Origin: Gigaspora margarita
Lineage: Eukaryota; Glomeromycota; Glomeromycetes; Diversisporales; Gigasporaceae
Direction of reading: 5' to 3'
NCBI GenBank assembly: GCA_009809945.1
Contig: WTPW01000329.1
Coordinates: 182,222 to 246,221 of the forward strand
DNA length: 64,000 bases
Shown: positions 22,403-33,906 of the stretch, piece by piece
Numbering within the stretch: position 1 is the first letter of the stretch
How the letters are laid out: each line of letters begins with the position of its first letter
The notes under the pieces: model-generated
Database searches by the model: none
Told to the model about the DNA's origin: nothing
What the model saw: the letters and a program-made list of their open reading frames with translations, nothing else
Program-made: the position numbers and the translations under genes

Positions 22403-23809
22403 TTAGGAGCGATTTGCTCTGGACCTGATTTTTTCCCTTTTCCCATGTACATTTTCTTTTGGATAAGTGTACCTTTTCCTCTGCATGTAAAAATTTGGGT
22501 GAGTATAATTATTAGACCTGTCTGATTCCTCCAAATGAGTCAATCTGTTAAGAATCTCCATTAGTAAATCTTTATTATTTATCTCTTCATGCGATAAGGC
22601 TGTTTCTTTTCGAATTTCTTCTCTTTCTGCATACTGTACATATGCTATATCGGTTCTCTGTTCTTGTTTTCTCACTGTGTCCAACGTGGTTAAATCTTTC
22701 TGTGCCCAGTTAAGCTGCGTATATAAGTATTTGACCCTGGTTTTAAGGGCTTTATGTCTATCCTCTTCATTTTCAAATTCGACCAGAGCTGAGCCTCTCT
22801 GGTAACCATTTCTATTTTTGAAAATATGTACCATCTTTGCCTTGATGTGTTTTAAGTGCCTCTATAAGATTACTTCGTTTGTGTTCTTTGGTAGGCCGTA
22901 CAATTTTGCTGAAATTTTCCACCTTTCTTTAAGCAAATCCTTGCCCTTCTCTCCTACTGTGATGCGAGTCAAGGCTTCGTTGTTCTGTGGGAGTGCCCAA
23001 GTACTCTGTAGTTGTTTAATCTTGTTAGGCAGAAGTTGTAATTCAAGCTCAAGCCTAGAGTGTCCGTTTTTGTTAAAGAATCTTTGGGAGCTTTCAATTT
23101 GACCGAAGTTACTAATGTATTTCTGTAGGTTGTCTTTTCTACCCTTTGCCGGTATGTCCCAAAAAGTAATTTTTGTTGTTCTAGCTTCTGTGTTTTGTGC
23201 TGTTGCCTGTTCAGAAACTGATGACCTAGTGGTAATTTCTGATTCAGCGTCTGTACTGCCTAGTACTGCCTTTCCTTTGTTTGGTTTAGAGGCAAGTTCA
23301 AATTTATATTTTTCGTTATTCCCTTTTTCATATTTTGGAGCATGTATTGATTCATAAATATCATTTTCAACAGGTACTGTTGGCATCTCCTCTGCTATAT
23401 TCGTGATACTACTAAGCTGCTCCTCGATACCATAATCTGTACAGCCTGTTTCAGACAAGACAAATAGCATTTTCTTTTTTTCTAATAATTCCTGTTCCTT
23501 TTTCTGCAATTCTACTTTTTCCCGATCTTCTTTTTTCTTTTTTAAAATAATTTCTTTTTCGTTTTCTTTATTTACTGACTTAGCATATATCCGCTTTTGC
23601 TTTTGAATTTCTACATCTTGTAGTTCTAAAATTCTTAAAACTGCTGATTCTACAATTTGGTGAGCAATGTTCATAAATTTGATCACAAATGCTTCCTGTG
23701 CTTTGCTATCTGTCTCATATCGTAAAGCTGGAATGGCGTTCAGGATGTTGTCAGCAGGGTTGTTCAAAAATGCCTTAACTGCATCTAATTGTGAAGTGAT
23801 TATCTCCAT
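22403..23809 (-). pseudogene. LINE ORF1 with coiled coil and RRM-like folds
   Basis: There are two open stretches in the same frame (23809-22862 and 22834-22403) interrupted by a stop near 22860. The first contains a charged Lys/Glu-rich region (KENEKEIILKKKKEDREKVE) likely to form a coiled coil. It is followed by TKITFWDIPAKG and KISAKLYGLPKNTNE, which look like the beta-strand motifs of RNA-recognition folds. The second has RGSALVEFENEEDRHKAL, a typical RNP1-like strand and helix. The product would bind LINE RNA. No zinc knuckle is visible. The family assignment is inferred from position and fold-like motifs. Confidence 0.75.
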
Positions 23810-24201
23810 CTGTTTCTAGAATATTCTTCTGATCTAATTTTAGAATCTACCAAAGCACTGTTACGTGTTCTGCAATCACGTATTTGTTGTTTACTTGATC
23901 TGTTTGTTTACTATTGCGTACGCGTTTGTTTGTTTACAGCTGATCGATACTACAGGGTCACGTTGAGGCCCCAAAAATTTTCCAAAGTGCAAAAAAATTT
24001 TCCAAAAAGTTTTGTTTTTTCACGCTTTGTCTATGGTTTTGCTGTTTTAACTAATTTCATTCTATCAAACTCTTGATATATTTCAGCTACAAGTTTTTCT
24101 TCTTATACTTGTTTGTGTTGTTTGTTAGTAACTTGAGCTTGTGATTTTACTTTTTCTTCTTGATCGGGTATGGTCGTGAGGATCAGCGGAAAGAGTTTTT
24201 C

Positions 24202-24219
24202 AATTCAGACCAATATTTA
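24202..24219. repeat. Right copy of the 18-bp TSD of the LINE
   Basis: AATTCAGACCAATATTTA is identical to 16686-16703 and defines the 5' end of the LINE at 24201. Confidence 0.95.
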
Positions 24220-24654
24220 CTAATACAAAATATTTTTAATTTACAGTATATTTAAAAAGTATACTAATAATATTAATAATAATCGTTATTATTATAAAAT
24301 ATATATATTTACATATAAATTCAACTACTGAACCAATTTAAATTCTATTTTGCTTGCAATATGTTATATATGTATATACAAGTTTTAAATATATATATTT
24401 GGTATTGCTCTAGTAAATATAATTAATCAAACAAAATATTTTTAAAAACTGTAAAATAATTGTATTTCAAAAAGAATAATAACAACAGATAATATTATTT
24501 TTAATTTTAATAAAGGCATATTATAAAAAAATATACTAATTAAAATAAATTAGCCAAGATCAACACTTTGAATTAGAAAAATTTATTAATAAATTATTAT
24601 TGTAAATTAAAAAGTAAAAAAGTTTATAAGAAATAAAATAAAATTAATAAATAT
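24220..24654. other. AT-rich stretch, nothing recognised
   Basis: Simple AT-rich DNA that continues the sequence left of the LINE before its insertion. Confidence 0.4.
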
Positions 24655-26305
24655 TGTTTCTGAAAAATGAACTCCTTTTTTGGATGATTTTGAATACAAA
24701 AATTTGGAAGTAGCTTATTTTTGAATATAAACAATTTTTGGTTAATTACAAATAGTTAATACATAGTAAAGTCTAAATTCTACTATGTAAATTAATTATT
24801 AGACTTAAATAATTTGTTTGGAAAACTAAAATATATATATACTAAAAATTTTATTAGAATTGGAGTAACTTTTATTATTTGACTTTAAATTTTTAAGTTA
24901 ACAAATATATTTTGTTAATAAAATTTTAATTTATTTGTTAAATATAAAAATTAAAAAACAATTAATAAAAAGTTCCTCAAATTTGTTAAAAATTTTGAAA
25001 ATAGATATATTTTGATCTCCTAAAAAAGTTTACTTAAGTGACTATAATCAATTTGTATAGAAACTTTGGACTTTTTTTTTTTTTTTTTTTACACTTAGGC
25101 TGGTCTTGCTAGTACTTTATTAAGATACGAGTATACTGCCATTTGATACACCTGTTTACTCCTAATTTGCAAGTCTGACATTGCCCGGCTGCCTTAACAG
25201 TGCCCAAGTGCAACCTGCCGCACTAATTTGAAGAAAATCTAAAAACTAGAGGCTATGTTAAACTAGCCTAAGTGCCACACCAAAATGGCTTCTTCTCTCC
25301 TTCGTATTCCTTTACGTAACCAGGAATTCAATAAGGGCAAGATAAGGAGAGGGGGTAAAGAAAAAAAGAAAAACACAAGCCAAGAAAACGATAAATGAAA
25401 AAAAATAAAAGAAAAAACAAACAAAAGAAAAATGGAAGAGAAAACAAAAAAGAAAAAAAACCACATGGTATAAATACAAAGGCTAGTCTAACAAAAGAAA
25501 CAAAACAAAGAGAAAAGGGAATACACTATTATAACCCGTGCAAAGCTTAATAAAAATTATATAACAACTGCAACTATTGCATATCTCTGCTTTAAAGCTA
25601 CGCCTTAACTTATATTTTCTTCTGACCAAACGTCCAATCTCAGATATCCCATTAACCATAACATCGACTGGGCAAGAGTCGTACGGAGTAGCGCCGAAAC
25701 CGTATCTGTAAACAAACATGTCACGTGGTTGCATTCTACCGGGTCCATCCGAATTTGGAAAGTAAAAAATGCTGATCTTCTGGAGGGGTAAACTGAATCG
25801 CCACTTTTTGTCAAAAATTTCTGGGAAGATGGCAAGAAGGCGAGAGGAGTGAAAAGGAGGGAATCACTTGTAGAAAATTTACAGGAGTGTGTGGTCAGAA
25901 AACTCATTTTTTTGCTGTTCTCCTTCATTTTTCGCAGGTTACTTCATCGATGAAGAAATTTTTTGTCTCTCCACCAAAATTTCGTGTTTACTAAAGCGCC
26001 ACCTGCTTTTTCACTCGTTCTTCTAACGTTGCTTCTGGCTTGCGTGCCGAATATAACAAAGGAGTCCCCCAGAGAAAGTTGACCTTTGTAAAAACCGTAG
26101 GTCCTGTGATACTTCAACGCTCCAACAAAAAACTTTTTGTTTTCTTCCGTTAAAAATTTGGTCCAAGTGATTGTTGGAAAGAGTTGGACTTTACTATATA
26201 GTAACTATCATTAATTGTAAGATAGCTTATTTTCAGATTAAAGACATTTTGAATTTGTTAACCAAAAGAGAGAGAGTAGCATATTTTTAGAGGTAGCAAT
26301 ATATG
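24655..26305. mobile_element. M1 MITE copy interrupted by a LINE-derived element
   Basis: The left part (about 24655-25074) and right part (26184-26305, with TTTACTATATAGTAACTATC and GATAGCTTATTTTCAG) form one M1 copy. The break falls in the TTGGACTTT motif. Confidence 0.65.
25075..26183 (-). mobile_element. LINE-derived short non-autonomous element, copy A
   Basis: A 1.1-kb minus-strand element with an A tail (the T run at 25072-25090). The flanks TTGGACTTT at 25066-25074 and 26184-26192 are a 9-bp TSD. Its 5' end (complement of GGAAAGAG) and 3' region (CTGCC, AGTGCCC and CAACCTGCC words, AATAAAG near 25120 on the minus strand) resemble the two ends of the LINE at 16704-24201. It has none of the LINE coding sequence. 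A homologous copy lies at 54732-55840; the CTTCTGGCTTGCGTGCCG block is identical in both. Open frames within it are shadows. Confidence 0.75.
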
Positions 26306-26307
26306 GG

Positions 26308-26722
26308 CTGCCATTAATAAAAACTAGACAGATCTATATTTGAAAAAAAATAAAATTTTAACATACACAGCAGGATCTTAAAATATATATAGATAGGTCA
26401 GGTTAATTATAAAATTACTAAAATAGAAAGATCTGCAAAAATACCTCAAAAATAAGCAAAAAAATTACTAAAAATAGAAAAGATCTATATAAAAACCCTG
26501 ACCTAACTATGTATATTTTGGGTCCTTACATAGCTCATATCTTGATAAATTTTAAAGCTATCTTGATATTTTAATATTTAAAAGAAAGCTTATAATTTAA
26601 GTTTTCTTTTGAATAATAAATTATTAAGATAGCTTTAAAATTTATTGATATATGAGCTATGAAAGTTAAGATATTAATTTTTTTAAATGTAAATCTGTCT
26701 GATTTCTATTGATAGCAGCCTA
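26308..26722. mobile_element. TIR element (GGGCTGCC) with nested MITE and palindrome
   Basis: The left GGGCTGCCATTAATAAAAAC and the right TTTCTATTGATAGCAGCC are inverted. Inside, the arms AGCTCATATCTTGATAAATT and AATTTATTGATATATGAGCT (26531-26660) form a second inverted pair. The AGGATC MITE at 26372-26526 is inserted near the left arm. Confidence 0.65.
26372..26526. mobile_element. AGGACC-type palindromic MITE
   Basis: It starts AGGATCTTAAAATATATATAG and ends TGTATATTTTGGGTCCT. Flanks TACACAGC and TACATAGC (26364-26371, 26527-26534) match at 7 of 8 bases and look like a hAT-size TSD. Confidence 0.75.
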
Positions 26723-26889
26723 TATAGTAAAGCTTTTGTTATTATATTATTAAAATTGTCTAATAAAATTATTAGGCAATTAGATATATTTCTAATTGAC
26801 TATTTGGACATATGTCCAATAAATCTTACAATTTATTTGAACATTGTTCAATATCTAAAGGTCAAAAAATTATTTGAACATTTGAACTA

Positions 26890-28520
26890 TTATATATTTT
26901 CAAAAATAAGCTACCTCCAAAAGAAGCTACTTTTTTCATTTTTTTAAAAATTTTTAAAGAAATCATTAGCAGTTGCTACATATAAAAGTCTAAATTTTGC
27001 TAAGTAAACATCAAAAGTATTATTAAGTAAAGTTGTTTAGAACATCGAAATACACCTATAATAAAAATTTAGTAGTATTTGAACAACCTTTCATTAGTAC
27101 AGTGCGTGATACTTAAAGACTATATTTGTTTTATTTTTAAAATTTAAAAATTTAAAGTTTTAATTTATTTAAAAAGTTGATTTTTAATGGTTTTAAAGTT
27201 GCTTAAATTTGATTGGCCAAATTTTCTATATTTTGATTGGTTAAATTTTTTAAAATTTTATTATATAAATTCAAACAATTTATAGTTAGGGGGCTTCTAG
27301 AAATTACATAATATTTTGTTTCTAATAAATTTCAAAATTTTACACTACTTACCCACACCTGATACTCTATTAGCCAATCAAATTTTATATTTTTTAAAAT
27401 TTATTTATATATTTTAATTTATGAAATTAATAATAACTATTGCTCTACTGGACCAATTTGGAAGATTTAACTACCAAAATATTTGTCTTGCTAAGACGAT
27501 TCCAACAAGCCCAAAATTATTAAAATCTAATTACAGGATCTGAAGATCGTTCAACTTTTGTATAATTTTAATAGTAATTTTTTAGAATCACTAAGTAAAT
27601 TTCTTTAATATTAAATAACTTTTGATCCACTAGCCCATTTTGAATAATTTACTACCAAAATGTTTGTCTTAGTGTGATGATTATAACAAGCCCAACATTA
27701 CTAAATTCTAATCACAGGATTCCAAAATCAATTATTTGTCTAACAATACAAATCTTTATCAATCTAGGAATCTTGTCATTAGAATTTAGCAATTTTGGGC
27801 TTATTAGAATCATCTCACTAAGATGAACATTTTGGTAGTTAAATTATCCAAAATGGGCCAGTGAATCAAAAGTTATTCAATATTAAAAAAATTTATTTAG
27901 TGTTCTAAAAAATCACTATTAAAATTACACAAAAGTTGAACAATCTTGGGACCCTGTGATTAGATTTTAACGATTTTGGGCTTGTTAGAATTGTCTCAGT
28001 GAGATGAACATTTTGGTAGTTAAATTATCTAAATTGATCCAGTAGAGCAATAGTTATTAATAATTTTATAATTTTATACTTTTGGCCAGAATTATAAAAA
28101 TTTGACCAGAATTATAATTGTAAACTGACATTTTCAGAACCCCACCCAAATTATGCAATTTCTGGAAGCCCTCTTATTTGTTCTAATATGTCCTATTTTT
28201 GACTTTTTTTATATATTATCATATAAAAATACTATATTTTTAAAGTTATATATTTTAAAAAGTTAATATGATTTGTTAAAAAACAAAGCTAACAAGTTGT
28301 AATAAATTAATTTATCTATAAAATAATGGCTTCTTTTTTTTAATATCTTTTTTCAATCAAAAGTTATTGGTTTTTAAAGTTTGAATAGTCTTAAAGTATC
28401 ACATACTATACAATTTTTAATTTTTCAAAAAATTCAACAATCTGAAAATAAGCTACCTTCACATTTTTGTATAATTTTTTGGCCAAAAAGGTTAGCTTAT
28501 TTTTGGAAACATATAGTATG
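26890..28520. mobile_element. M1 MITE remnant with nested inverted-repeat elements
   Basis: The left AAAATAAGCTACCTCC near 26900 and the right AGCTTATTTTTGGAAAC with ATATAGTAT near 28510 are M1 ends. Between them lies an element with inverted ends GTGATACTTAAAGACTAT (27105) and ATAGTCTTAAAGTATCAC (28385-28402), which in turn holds the 27289-28172 element. Confidence 0.55.
27289..28172. mobile_element. TIR element with internal inverted units
   Basis: The left AGGGGGCTTCTAGAAATTAC and the right TGCAATTTCTGGAAGCCCT are inverted. Within it a unit with TTAACTACCAAAATATTTGTC and AACAAGCCCAAAATT occurs four times, two in each orientation (about 27440, 27640, 27800, 27990). Related units occur at 39340-39610. 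Confidence 0.65.
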
Positions 28521-29060
28521 TTCAAATGTCAAATGTTCAATTGTCCAATTAAATTTATTTAGATATTGTCCAATACTAATCCTGAACCTACTTGAGAATA
28601 TACAGTATTAGGTCTAGAAATAGGCAAAATAGCATTTTCTGTACTATGTATGCGCATAGTATGCTGCATGTATATATACACTTGCATACTATGAACTACA
28701 AAGAAATTAATCATGATTTTGTGAATTTTTTTATTATTGTTTAATATATGTCGATACATCAAATCAAGAATGTTGAAAGTATATATATATATATAATTAA
28801 TATACTATATTCTATTTTTGACAAAAATTAACTGAAAATTTGACAACTATTATCAAATATTATTGCTATATAGTAAATGGTTGATGTTTTTATTAGTTAT
28901 ATCGAAAACAAGATTCAAGTGTATGAAAAGTCTGCCACAATTTTCTTGTACATTTTATCATATAAAATAAGTTATTTCTAATTACACCAAATTAAGTCTT
29001 ATGACTATAGTAGAAAATTTCATTAAAGGATAGAATGAAATTTACTAAATAGATCAAGTC
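28521..29060. other. AT-rich stretch, nothing recognised
   Basis: It contains short TGCAT and TATATA runs near 28650-28790 and no gene. Confidence 0.4.
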
Positions 29061-29063
29061 AGG

Positions 29064-29330
29064 ACCCTGGACATCTCTCATATAGGTCATAACTAGATTT
29101 TGGCCAATTTTGACCTAATTTGCTAAAAATAACAAAATTTATTTGCTTTAATAACTTCTAATCCAGTGATCAGAATTGAATAAATTTTTTTTGTTAAATG
29201 CACCTTACTGAGGGCTTCATTTTAAAAAAAGTTTATTCAAATTAGACCATTGAATACCAAGATAATTGCCAAAAACTGGGGTTTGCTTCTCAAATTTTAG
29301 GTGTTTTTGCTGAAAAATTTCAAGTATGCC
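29064..29330. repeat. Dispersed repeat, inverted relative to 41605-41860
   Basis: AGGACCCTGGACATCTCTC, ATAGGTCATAACTAG and TTGCCAAAAACTG here recur in reverse orientation at 41605-41860 (CAGTTTTTGGCAATTATTTT, GGTCCAATTTGAATG, GATGTCCAGGGTCCT). It is probably a MITE-like family. No TSD was identified. Confidence 0.6.
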
Positions 29331-29900
29331 CTCTATACTAGATGTCTGTGTCCTATCAAATTAGTTAATAAAGTTGTTATAAACTATTTTTGGTTTAACT
29401 ACAACTAGAAGTGGGTACTATGCGCATGGGTGCATGCATATTTGTATCATGCATATGCATGGTTTAACAATCTATATACTTAAATGCCTATACAAAAAAT
29501 AATAATAATACTATCACTATATGGGTTGCATTGATTCTGCTCTATTTATCGCTAAACACAAGTTTTTAATCACATGAATTTAATTATGTAAAATGAACTC
29601 AGTATGCTCAAATTGAGTTTGAAATCAAGCTTACAAGCAAGTTTTTAAATAATATAATGATTTTATTAAATATATCATTTTTATTTAAATGATTAATTAA
29701 AAGTTTATCAATAACATTTTAATTAAAAACTAGCATTTGATCTGTACTTTCAGCACATAGAAGATTTTTTTGATTTTTTAATATTATACACTTGGCATTT
29801 GTTTACATTGTGAAAGTAAGTTCTTATTTACCAATACATATATGCAATAGCTATTAATGTTTGCATAAGAATTTCTGTAACAGAACTTATTCAATATTTC
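29331..29900. other. AT-rich stretch without a gene
   Basis: It has a patch of TGCATGCATATTTG-type words near 29430-29460. No coding frame was found. Confidence 0.4.
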
Positions 29901-30729
29901 TATCATTACAATATATAGTTAAGGTTGAGTTGGTTGGATTGGAATTATATAATTTACTGTATAGAATTCTGTTACAGAACTTATTTTCTAATGCAGTACA
30001 TATAGTGATTAAGGTTGAGTTAGTATTGAAGTTATTGTGATTTCTATTTTAAATGAACAGAATTAAATTTTATACTCATACCAGTAATTTTTTGAATGAT
30101 TAAATGATTACAGTTGATTATACATATAGTATATTTTTCTGAAATGCAAATATTAAAGTGAATAGAGTTAAACTTTATTCTCTTTTAATAATTTATTGAA
30201 TAATTATATAATCACAGTTAATTATGTATATATACTCTCATGATACATATTTATTAAAGGAAACAGAATTAAATTTTAGCTTACTTTTGTAATTTATTGA
30301 ATGATTAAATTATTACAGTTAATTATACAACTCTTGAAACACTAAAGTGAACAGAATTATAGCAGGTTTTGAAATAATAGAATTTAACCAAAAAAATTTT
30401 TTTGGTGTATGCCATATACTGCATATACTCATATACTAGTAGCACCTGTAATATTAGAAGTGTAATTGTTTTGGATAAGCAATAAGCATGCATGTAAGTA
30501 TCAAGCTTCTATCAATGTGCTAAGATAACCTGGTATACATATATATATAGTACATGTGTATGCACCAAAAAGATTTTTTTTGTTCTGATTTTTACTATTT
30601 CAAAAAGTTCATATCACACTGATAATTAATGATCAATTAAATAATCATAGTTAATAATATATTCTCTTAAACATAACTATTAAATGATCAGAATTAAACT
30701 TCATGTTTATACTAGTAATTTAAATGATT

Positions 30730-31065
30730 AGGGCCATGACAGATATTATGTAATATTATTTTATCATAGAGCTACCCCCCACATAAGACCAATTAGCCAA
30801 TCAAATTGTATAATTAGTCTTATATAAAAATTTTTTTGACCCCCTCTAGGATATTACATAATATCTGTTATAGGACCCCGAAATATACATAGATAGGTCA
30901 GGTATGAGTTTGCTTATTTTTGAAGTTTTTTATACAGATCTTTTCTATTTATAGTAATTTTTTGCTTATTTTTGAAGGTTTTCTGCAGATCTTTCCTTTT
31001 TTAGTAACCCTATAATTAACCTGACCTATCTATATATATTTTGGGGTCCTTCTGTTATTGCCCTT
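30730..31065. mobile_element. MITE with TIR AGGGCC(A)TGACAGATATT, hosting another MITE
   Basis: The left AGGGCCATGACAGATATTA and the right ATATCTGTTAT plus TGCCCTT (rejoined around the nested element) are inverted. The interior has ACCCCCCACATAAGACC. It is inserted in the 95-bp repeat array. A reverse-orientation relative is at 63345-63496 and a weaker one at 58377-58616. Confidence 0.7.
30872..31050. mobile_element. AGGACC-type palindromic MITE with 8-bp TSD
   Basis: The ends AGGACCCCGAAATATACATAG and TATATATATTTTGGGGTCCT are inverted. TCTGTTAT is duplicated at 30864-30871 and 31051-31058. At 179 bp it is the clearest copy of this family in the window. Confidence 0.85.
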
Positions 31066-31529
31066 ATGGTTAATCATACTTTCTTTTGAAACACAGTTAT
31101 TAAAGAGAACAAAATTAAAGTTTGTATTTACACTGATAATTTATCGAATATTAAATGATTACAATTAATTATGTATTGTCTTGAAACATAATTATTGAAG
31201 TAAACAGAATAAAGGTCTTTGTATTTACACTAGTGATTTATTGAATGATTAAATGATTACAATTAATTATACATTGTCTTGAAATATAATTATTGAAGTA
31301 AACAAAATTAAGGTTCATGCTTGTCTTGAACACAATCATTAAAGTAAACAAAAACTTTATACTCACTCTGGAATTTATTTGGTAATTTGTTGAATGATTA
31401 AATAATTATATGAATTATACATTTTCTTGAAAAACAATTGTTAAAGTGAACAGAACTACATACTTACATTGGTAATTTATTGAACAATTAAATTATGATA
31501 GTTAATCATATATTCTCTTGAGATACAAT

Positions 31530-31756
31530 TTTAGAATTATTGCAGTTTGCATAATTTTGTGACCCTATGATTAATTTGTTTATGATTAAATGTTTGTAAT
31601 TGTGATGCAATTGCTAAAGCTGTCTAATTTATTATAAACTTGAGCTTGACACTTATGATAAATTAACTGGCTTTAGCAATTGCAATTGCAATTATAATCA
31701 TTTAAATATAAAAAAATTAATCATAGAGATCACAAAATTATGCAAACTTGCAATAA
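31530..31756. mobile_element. Palindromic MITE
   Basis: The arms TTTGCATAATTTTGTGACC with ATGATTAAT, and the inverted GATCACAAAATTATGCAAAC, enclose TGCAATTGC-rich centre arms (31608-31695). It is non-coding. Confidence 0.65.
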
Positions 31757-31907
31757 ACTTCTAGTGATTTATTGAGTCGTTAAACTAGGAAAATGGATAC
31801 TATTAGTGTCCAAAGCCAAGAATAAACATCAGGCTAATCTGTGTAGATCTCTATAGCTGATTGGCTAATATGCATACATGTGACTAGAATCCAATACAAA
31901 ATCATGT

Positions 31908-31962
31908 CCATTGCTGTACTATAGAGTCCTTGCTGTACTATAGAGTCCTTGCTGTACTTCAG
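31908..31962. repeat. Short tandem repeat, 22-bp unit
   Basis: TTGCTGTACTATAGAGTCC occurs twice in a row, followed by a partial third TTGCTGTACTT. Confidence 0.85.
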
Positions 31963-32200
31963 ACAATGATTATAGTTAATTATACTTTTCCTTAAAACAT
32001 AATCATTAAAGTGAACAGAATTAAATTTTATACTTAACACTAGTAATTTATTGGATTAAATGATACGTTAATTATATGTACATTTTTTTGAAACTCTATC
32101 ATTAAAGCAAACAGAATTAAACCTCATACATATATTCTCTTGAAACATAGTCATTAAAATGAACATAATTAAACTTTATACTCATGTTGGTTATTTATAG

Positions 32201-33906
32201 ATCAATTACAAAAATAATAATATAATCATTTAAATAATCAAATAAAACATAAATTACTATGACCAATTAAAATGAAATTGGATTAAAATAAAATATGCAT
32301 AGTATAAAAAAATTGACAAGACATTGAAAAATAATTTTTTGGCACATTGTTTAGAGTGAGGGTTAAGGTTAAAGGTTAGTTATAGAGCAAAGTTTATGTT
32401 AAGGTCAAAGGTTAGTTTTAGAGTAATTTTTATTAAAAAAGTATAAGTGAGTTTTAGAAAGTTAATAGAAATGCATATTTTATTTTAATCTGATTTCATT
32501 ATGATCTATGGCAATTATTAAAGACCAATTATATATAACTTATATAAATTTTATCAAAAATTTTCTTGTAACTAATCAGTTTTTGATATTATGAACCAAT
32601 AATAAATTCTGCTATTGAATTTTTTTAAAAAAAAATATATACAAGAGTATGCAAGAGTCTATATGAAACGCAAAACAGTATTAATCTTTTGATTTATATA
32701 ATTCGATAATCAAGAAAAAAAAAATGGTTATTCAAAATTTTTTAATCAGTCCTTGATGAGTTCATATTCTAAATTTCGTCTAACAATGTGTTTGTACATG
32801 ACAAAAATTAGTCAAAATTTTTCTTTTTTTCTTCAAAGAGTGGAGGCATTGCCGCAGTGATTTATAATTAATTTTTCTTTTAATTATATTATGTGAATAC
32901 TCCAAAATAATGATACAATCCAATTTAGAAATAATTTATCCACACATCAAACTCTACCAGATTGCTGCTTACTCCTAAGACTTTAGCGTCATTAACTTGA
33001 AAAATTTCACAATTAAATTAAAGCAAGGTTCTCTATTAAGTTAGAAAAATGCTTTATTAATACCAAATTTCTCAGGAAAAAAACTTTTTGTTAGTGCGCA
33101 GAAATGGAGGTTAATATAATTCGGGTGTAAATTCGGGTAACCCTTAGTAACCTGATTTTTACAGCAATCGGTTTTATAGCAAATGTTTTAATTCGGTTGT
33201 AAAATTCGTTTAAATTCGGTTTTATTATGAAATATATAGCCCAATTTAAGTTCGGTTTAAACTTAACCCAATTTGGTTTTTGGATTTTCTGACCTTTACA
33301 CAGAAAGCCTTTTGTATGCTATAATGTAACACCAGCTGCAATGCCACAATGCTTTTCAGTAATTGTAATTTTATAAAAAAAAATTTTGATAAATTCTAAA
33401 CTATTTTTTTTTATATATCCAACTGGAGTTTACTCAAACTTATATAATTTATATAATGTAATCAACTATTGGACCTTCTTTCCCGACATTTTATTAGCAA
33501 AAACCCATCTAATAAAAATTACAATGTGTGTATAAATAGAAAGGAAAAAATCCAAATTACAATAACAATAAAATAATAATTAAAAAGAAAGAAATCTACA
33601 ATTTTTAAAAAGATAATTAAAAAGAAAGAAAAGCTACAATTTTTTTAAAAAGTAAATTAAATAATAAAAAAAGTTGGAAAACTTTTTTAAAAAGAAAACA
33701 ATTTTAATAAAACGTCAAAATTAAAAAAAATCATTGAGAAATTTTTTAAGAAAATACAATTCTAACAAAAGATAATAAAAAAGTCCGAATTTAAATAAAC
33801 TAAAATAACTTGAGTTATTTTTTAAGAAAATACAATGCTGACAAAAGATAATAAAAAATTCCAAATTAAAATAAACAAAAATAACTAAAAAAAAAAAAAG
33901 CAAAAA
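32201..33906. other. Gene-free stretch downstream of the esterase
   Basis: AT-rich DNA. Repeated TTCGGGT and TTCGGTT words lie near 33120-33240. A roughly 40-bp direct repeat (AATTAAAAAGAAAGAAA, then CTACAATTTTT) occurs twice near 33575-33650. The part nearest 33906 would be the 3' UTR of the esterase. Confidence 0.45.

Larger units (their letters stand above)
16704..24201 (-). mobile_element. Near full-length LINE (APE endonuclease, RT, RNase H)
   Basis: A 7.5-kb non-LTR retrotransposon on the minus strand, bounded by a perfect 18-bp TSD. The order is a 5' leader (about 24200-23810), ORF1, ORF2 with endonuclease, reverse transcriptase and RNase H, a 3' UTR with AATAAAG near 16748, and an A-rich tail (16704-16730). 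The intact TSD and the presence of every domain point to a fairly recent full-length insertion. However, ORF1 has an in-frame stop and ORF2 has several shifts and stops, so this copy is not autonomous as assembled. Base composition is visibly less AT-rich than the surroundings. The C-terminal RNase H fits I-like groups, but the clade is not settled from the sequence alone. Confidence 0.93.
29900..32200. repeat. Diverged array of repeats about 95 bp long
   Basis: A unit with AACAGAATTAAA, then TTTATACTCA, then GTAATTTATTGAATGATTAA, then TGATTACAGTTAATTATAC, then TCTTGAAACA recurs many times (for example near 30060, 30175, 30260, 30690, 31090, 31190, 31290, 31440, 32010, 32110). Units are spaced roughly 85-110 bp and are diverged. 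The array is interrupted by MITEs at 30730-31065 and 31530-31756 and by the short tandem repeat near 31910. Confidence 0.65.

Noticed and set aside
17602-23357. Plus-strand open frames across 17.6-23.3 kb
   Set aside because: They are antisense shadows of the minus-strand LINE. They are Ser/Phe/Leu-rich, with no domains, and lie exactly opposite ORF1, endonuclease, RT and RNase H.
25263-25928. Minus-strand frames in LINE-derived copy A
   Set aside because: The first is a Phe-rich run from purine-rich DNA. The others do not persist in the homologous copy at 54732-55840.
29900-32200. CRISPR-like array
   Set aside because: Units are diverged along their whole length with no conserved repeat/variable spacer alternation, and the context is eukaryotic.
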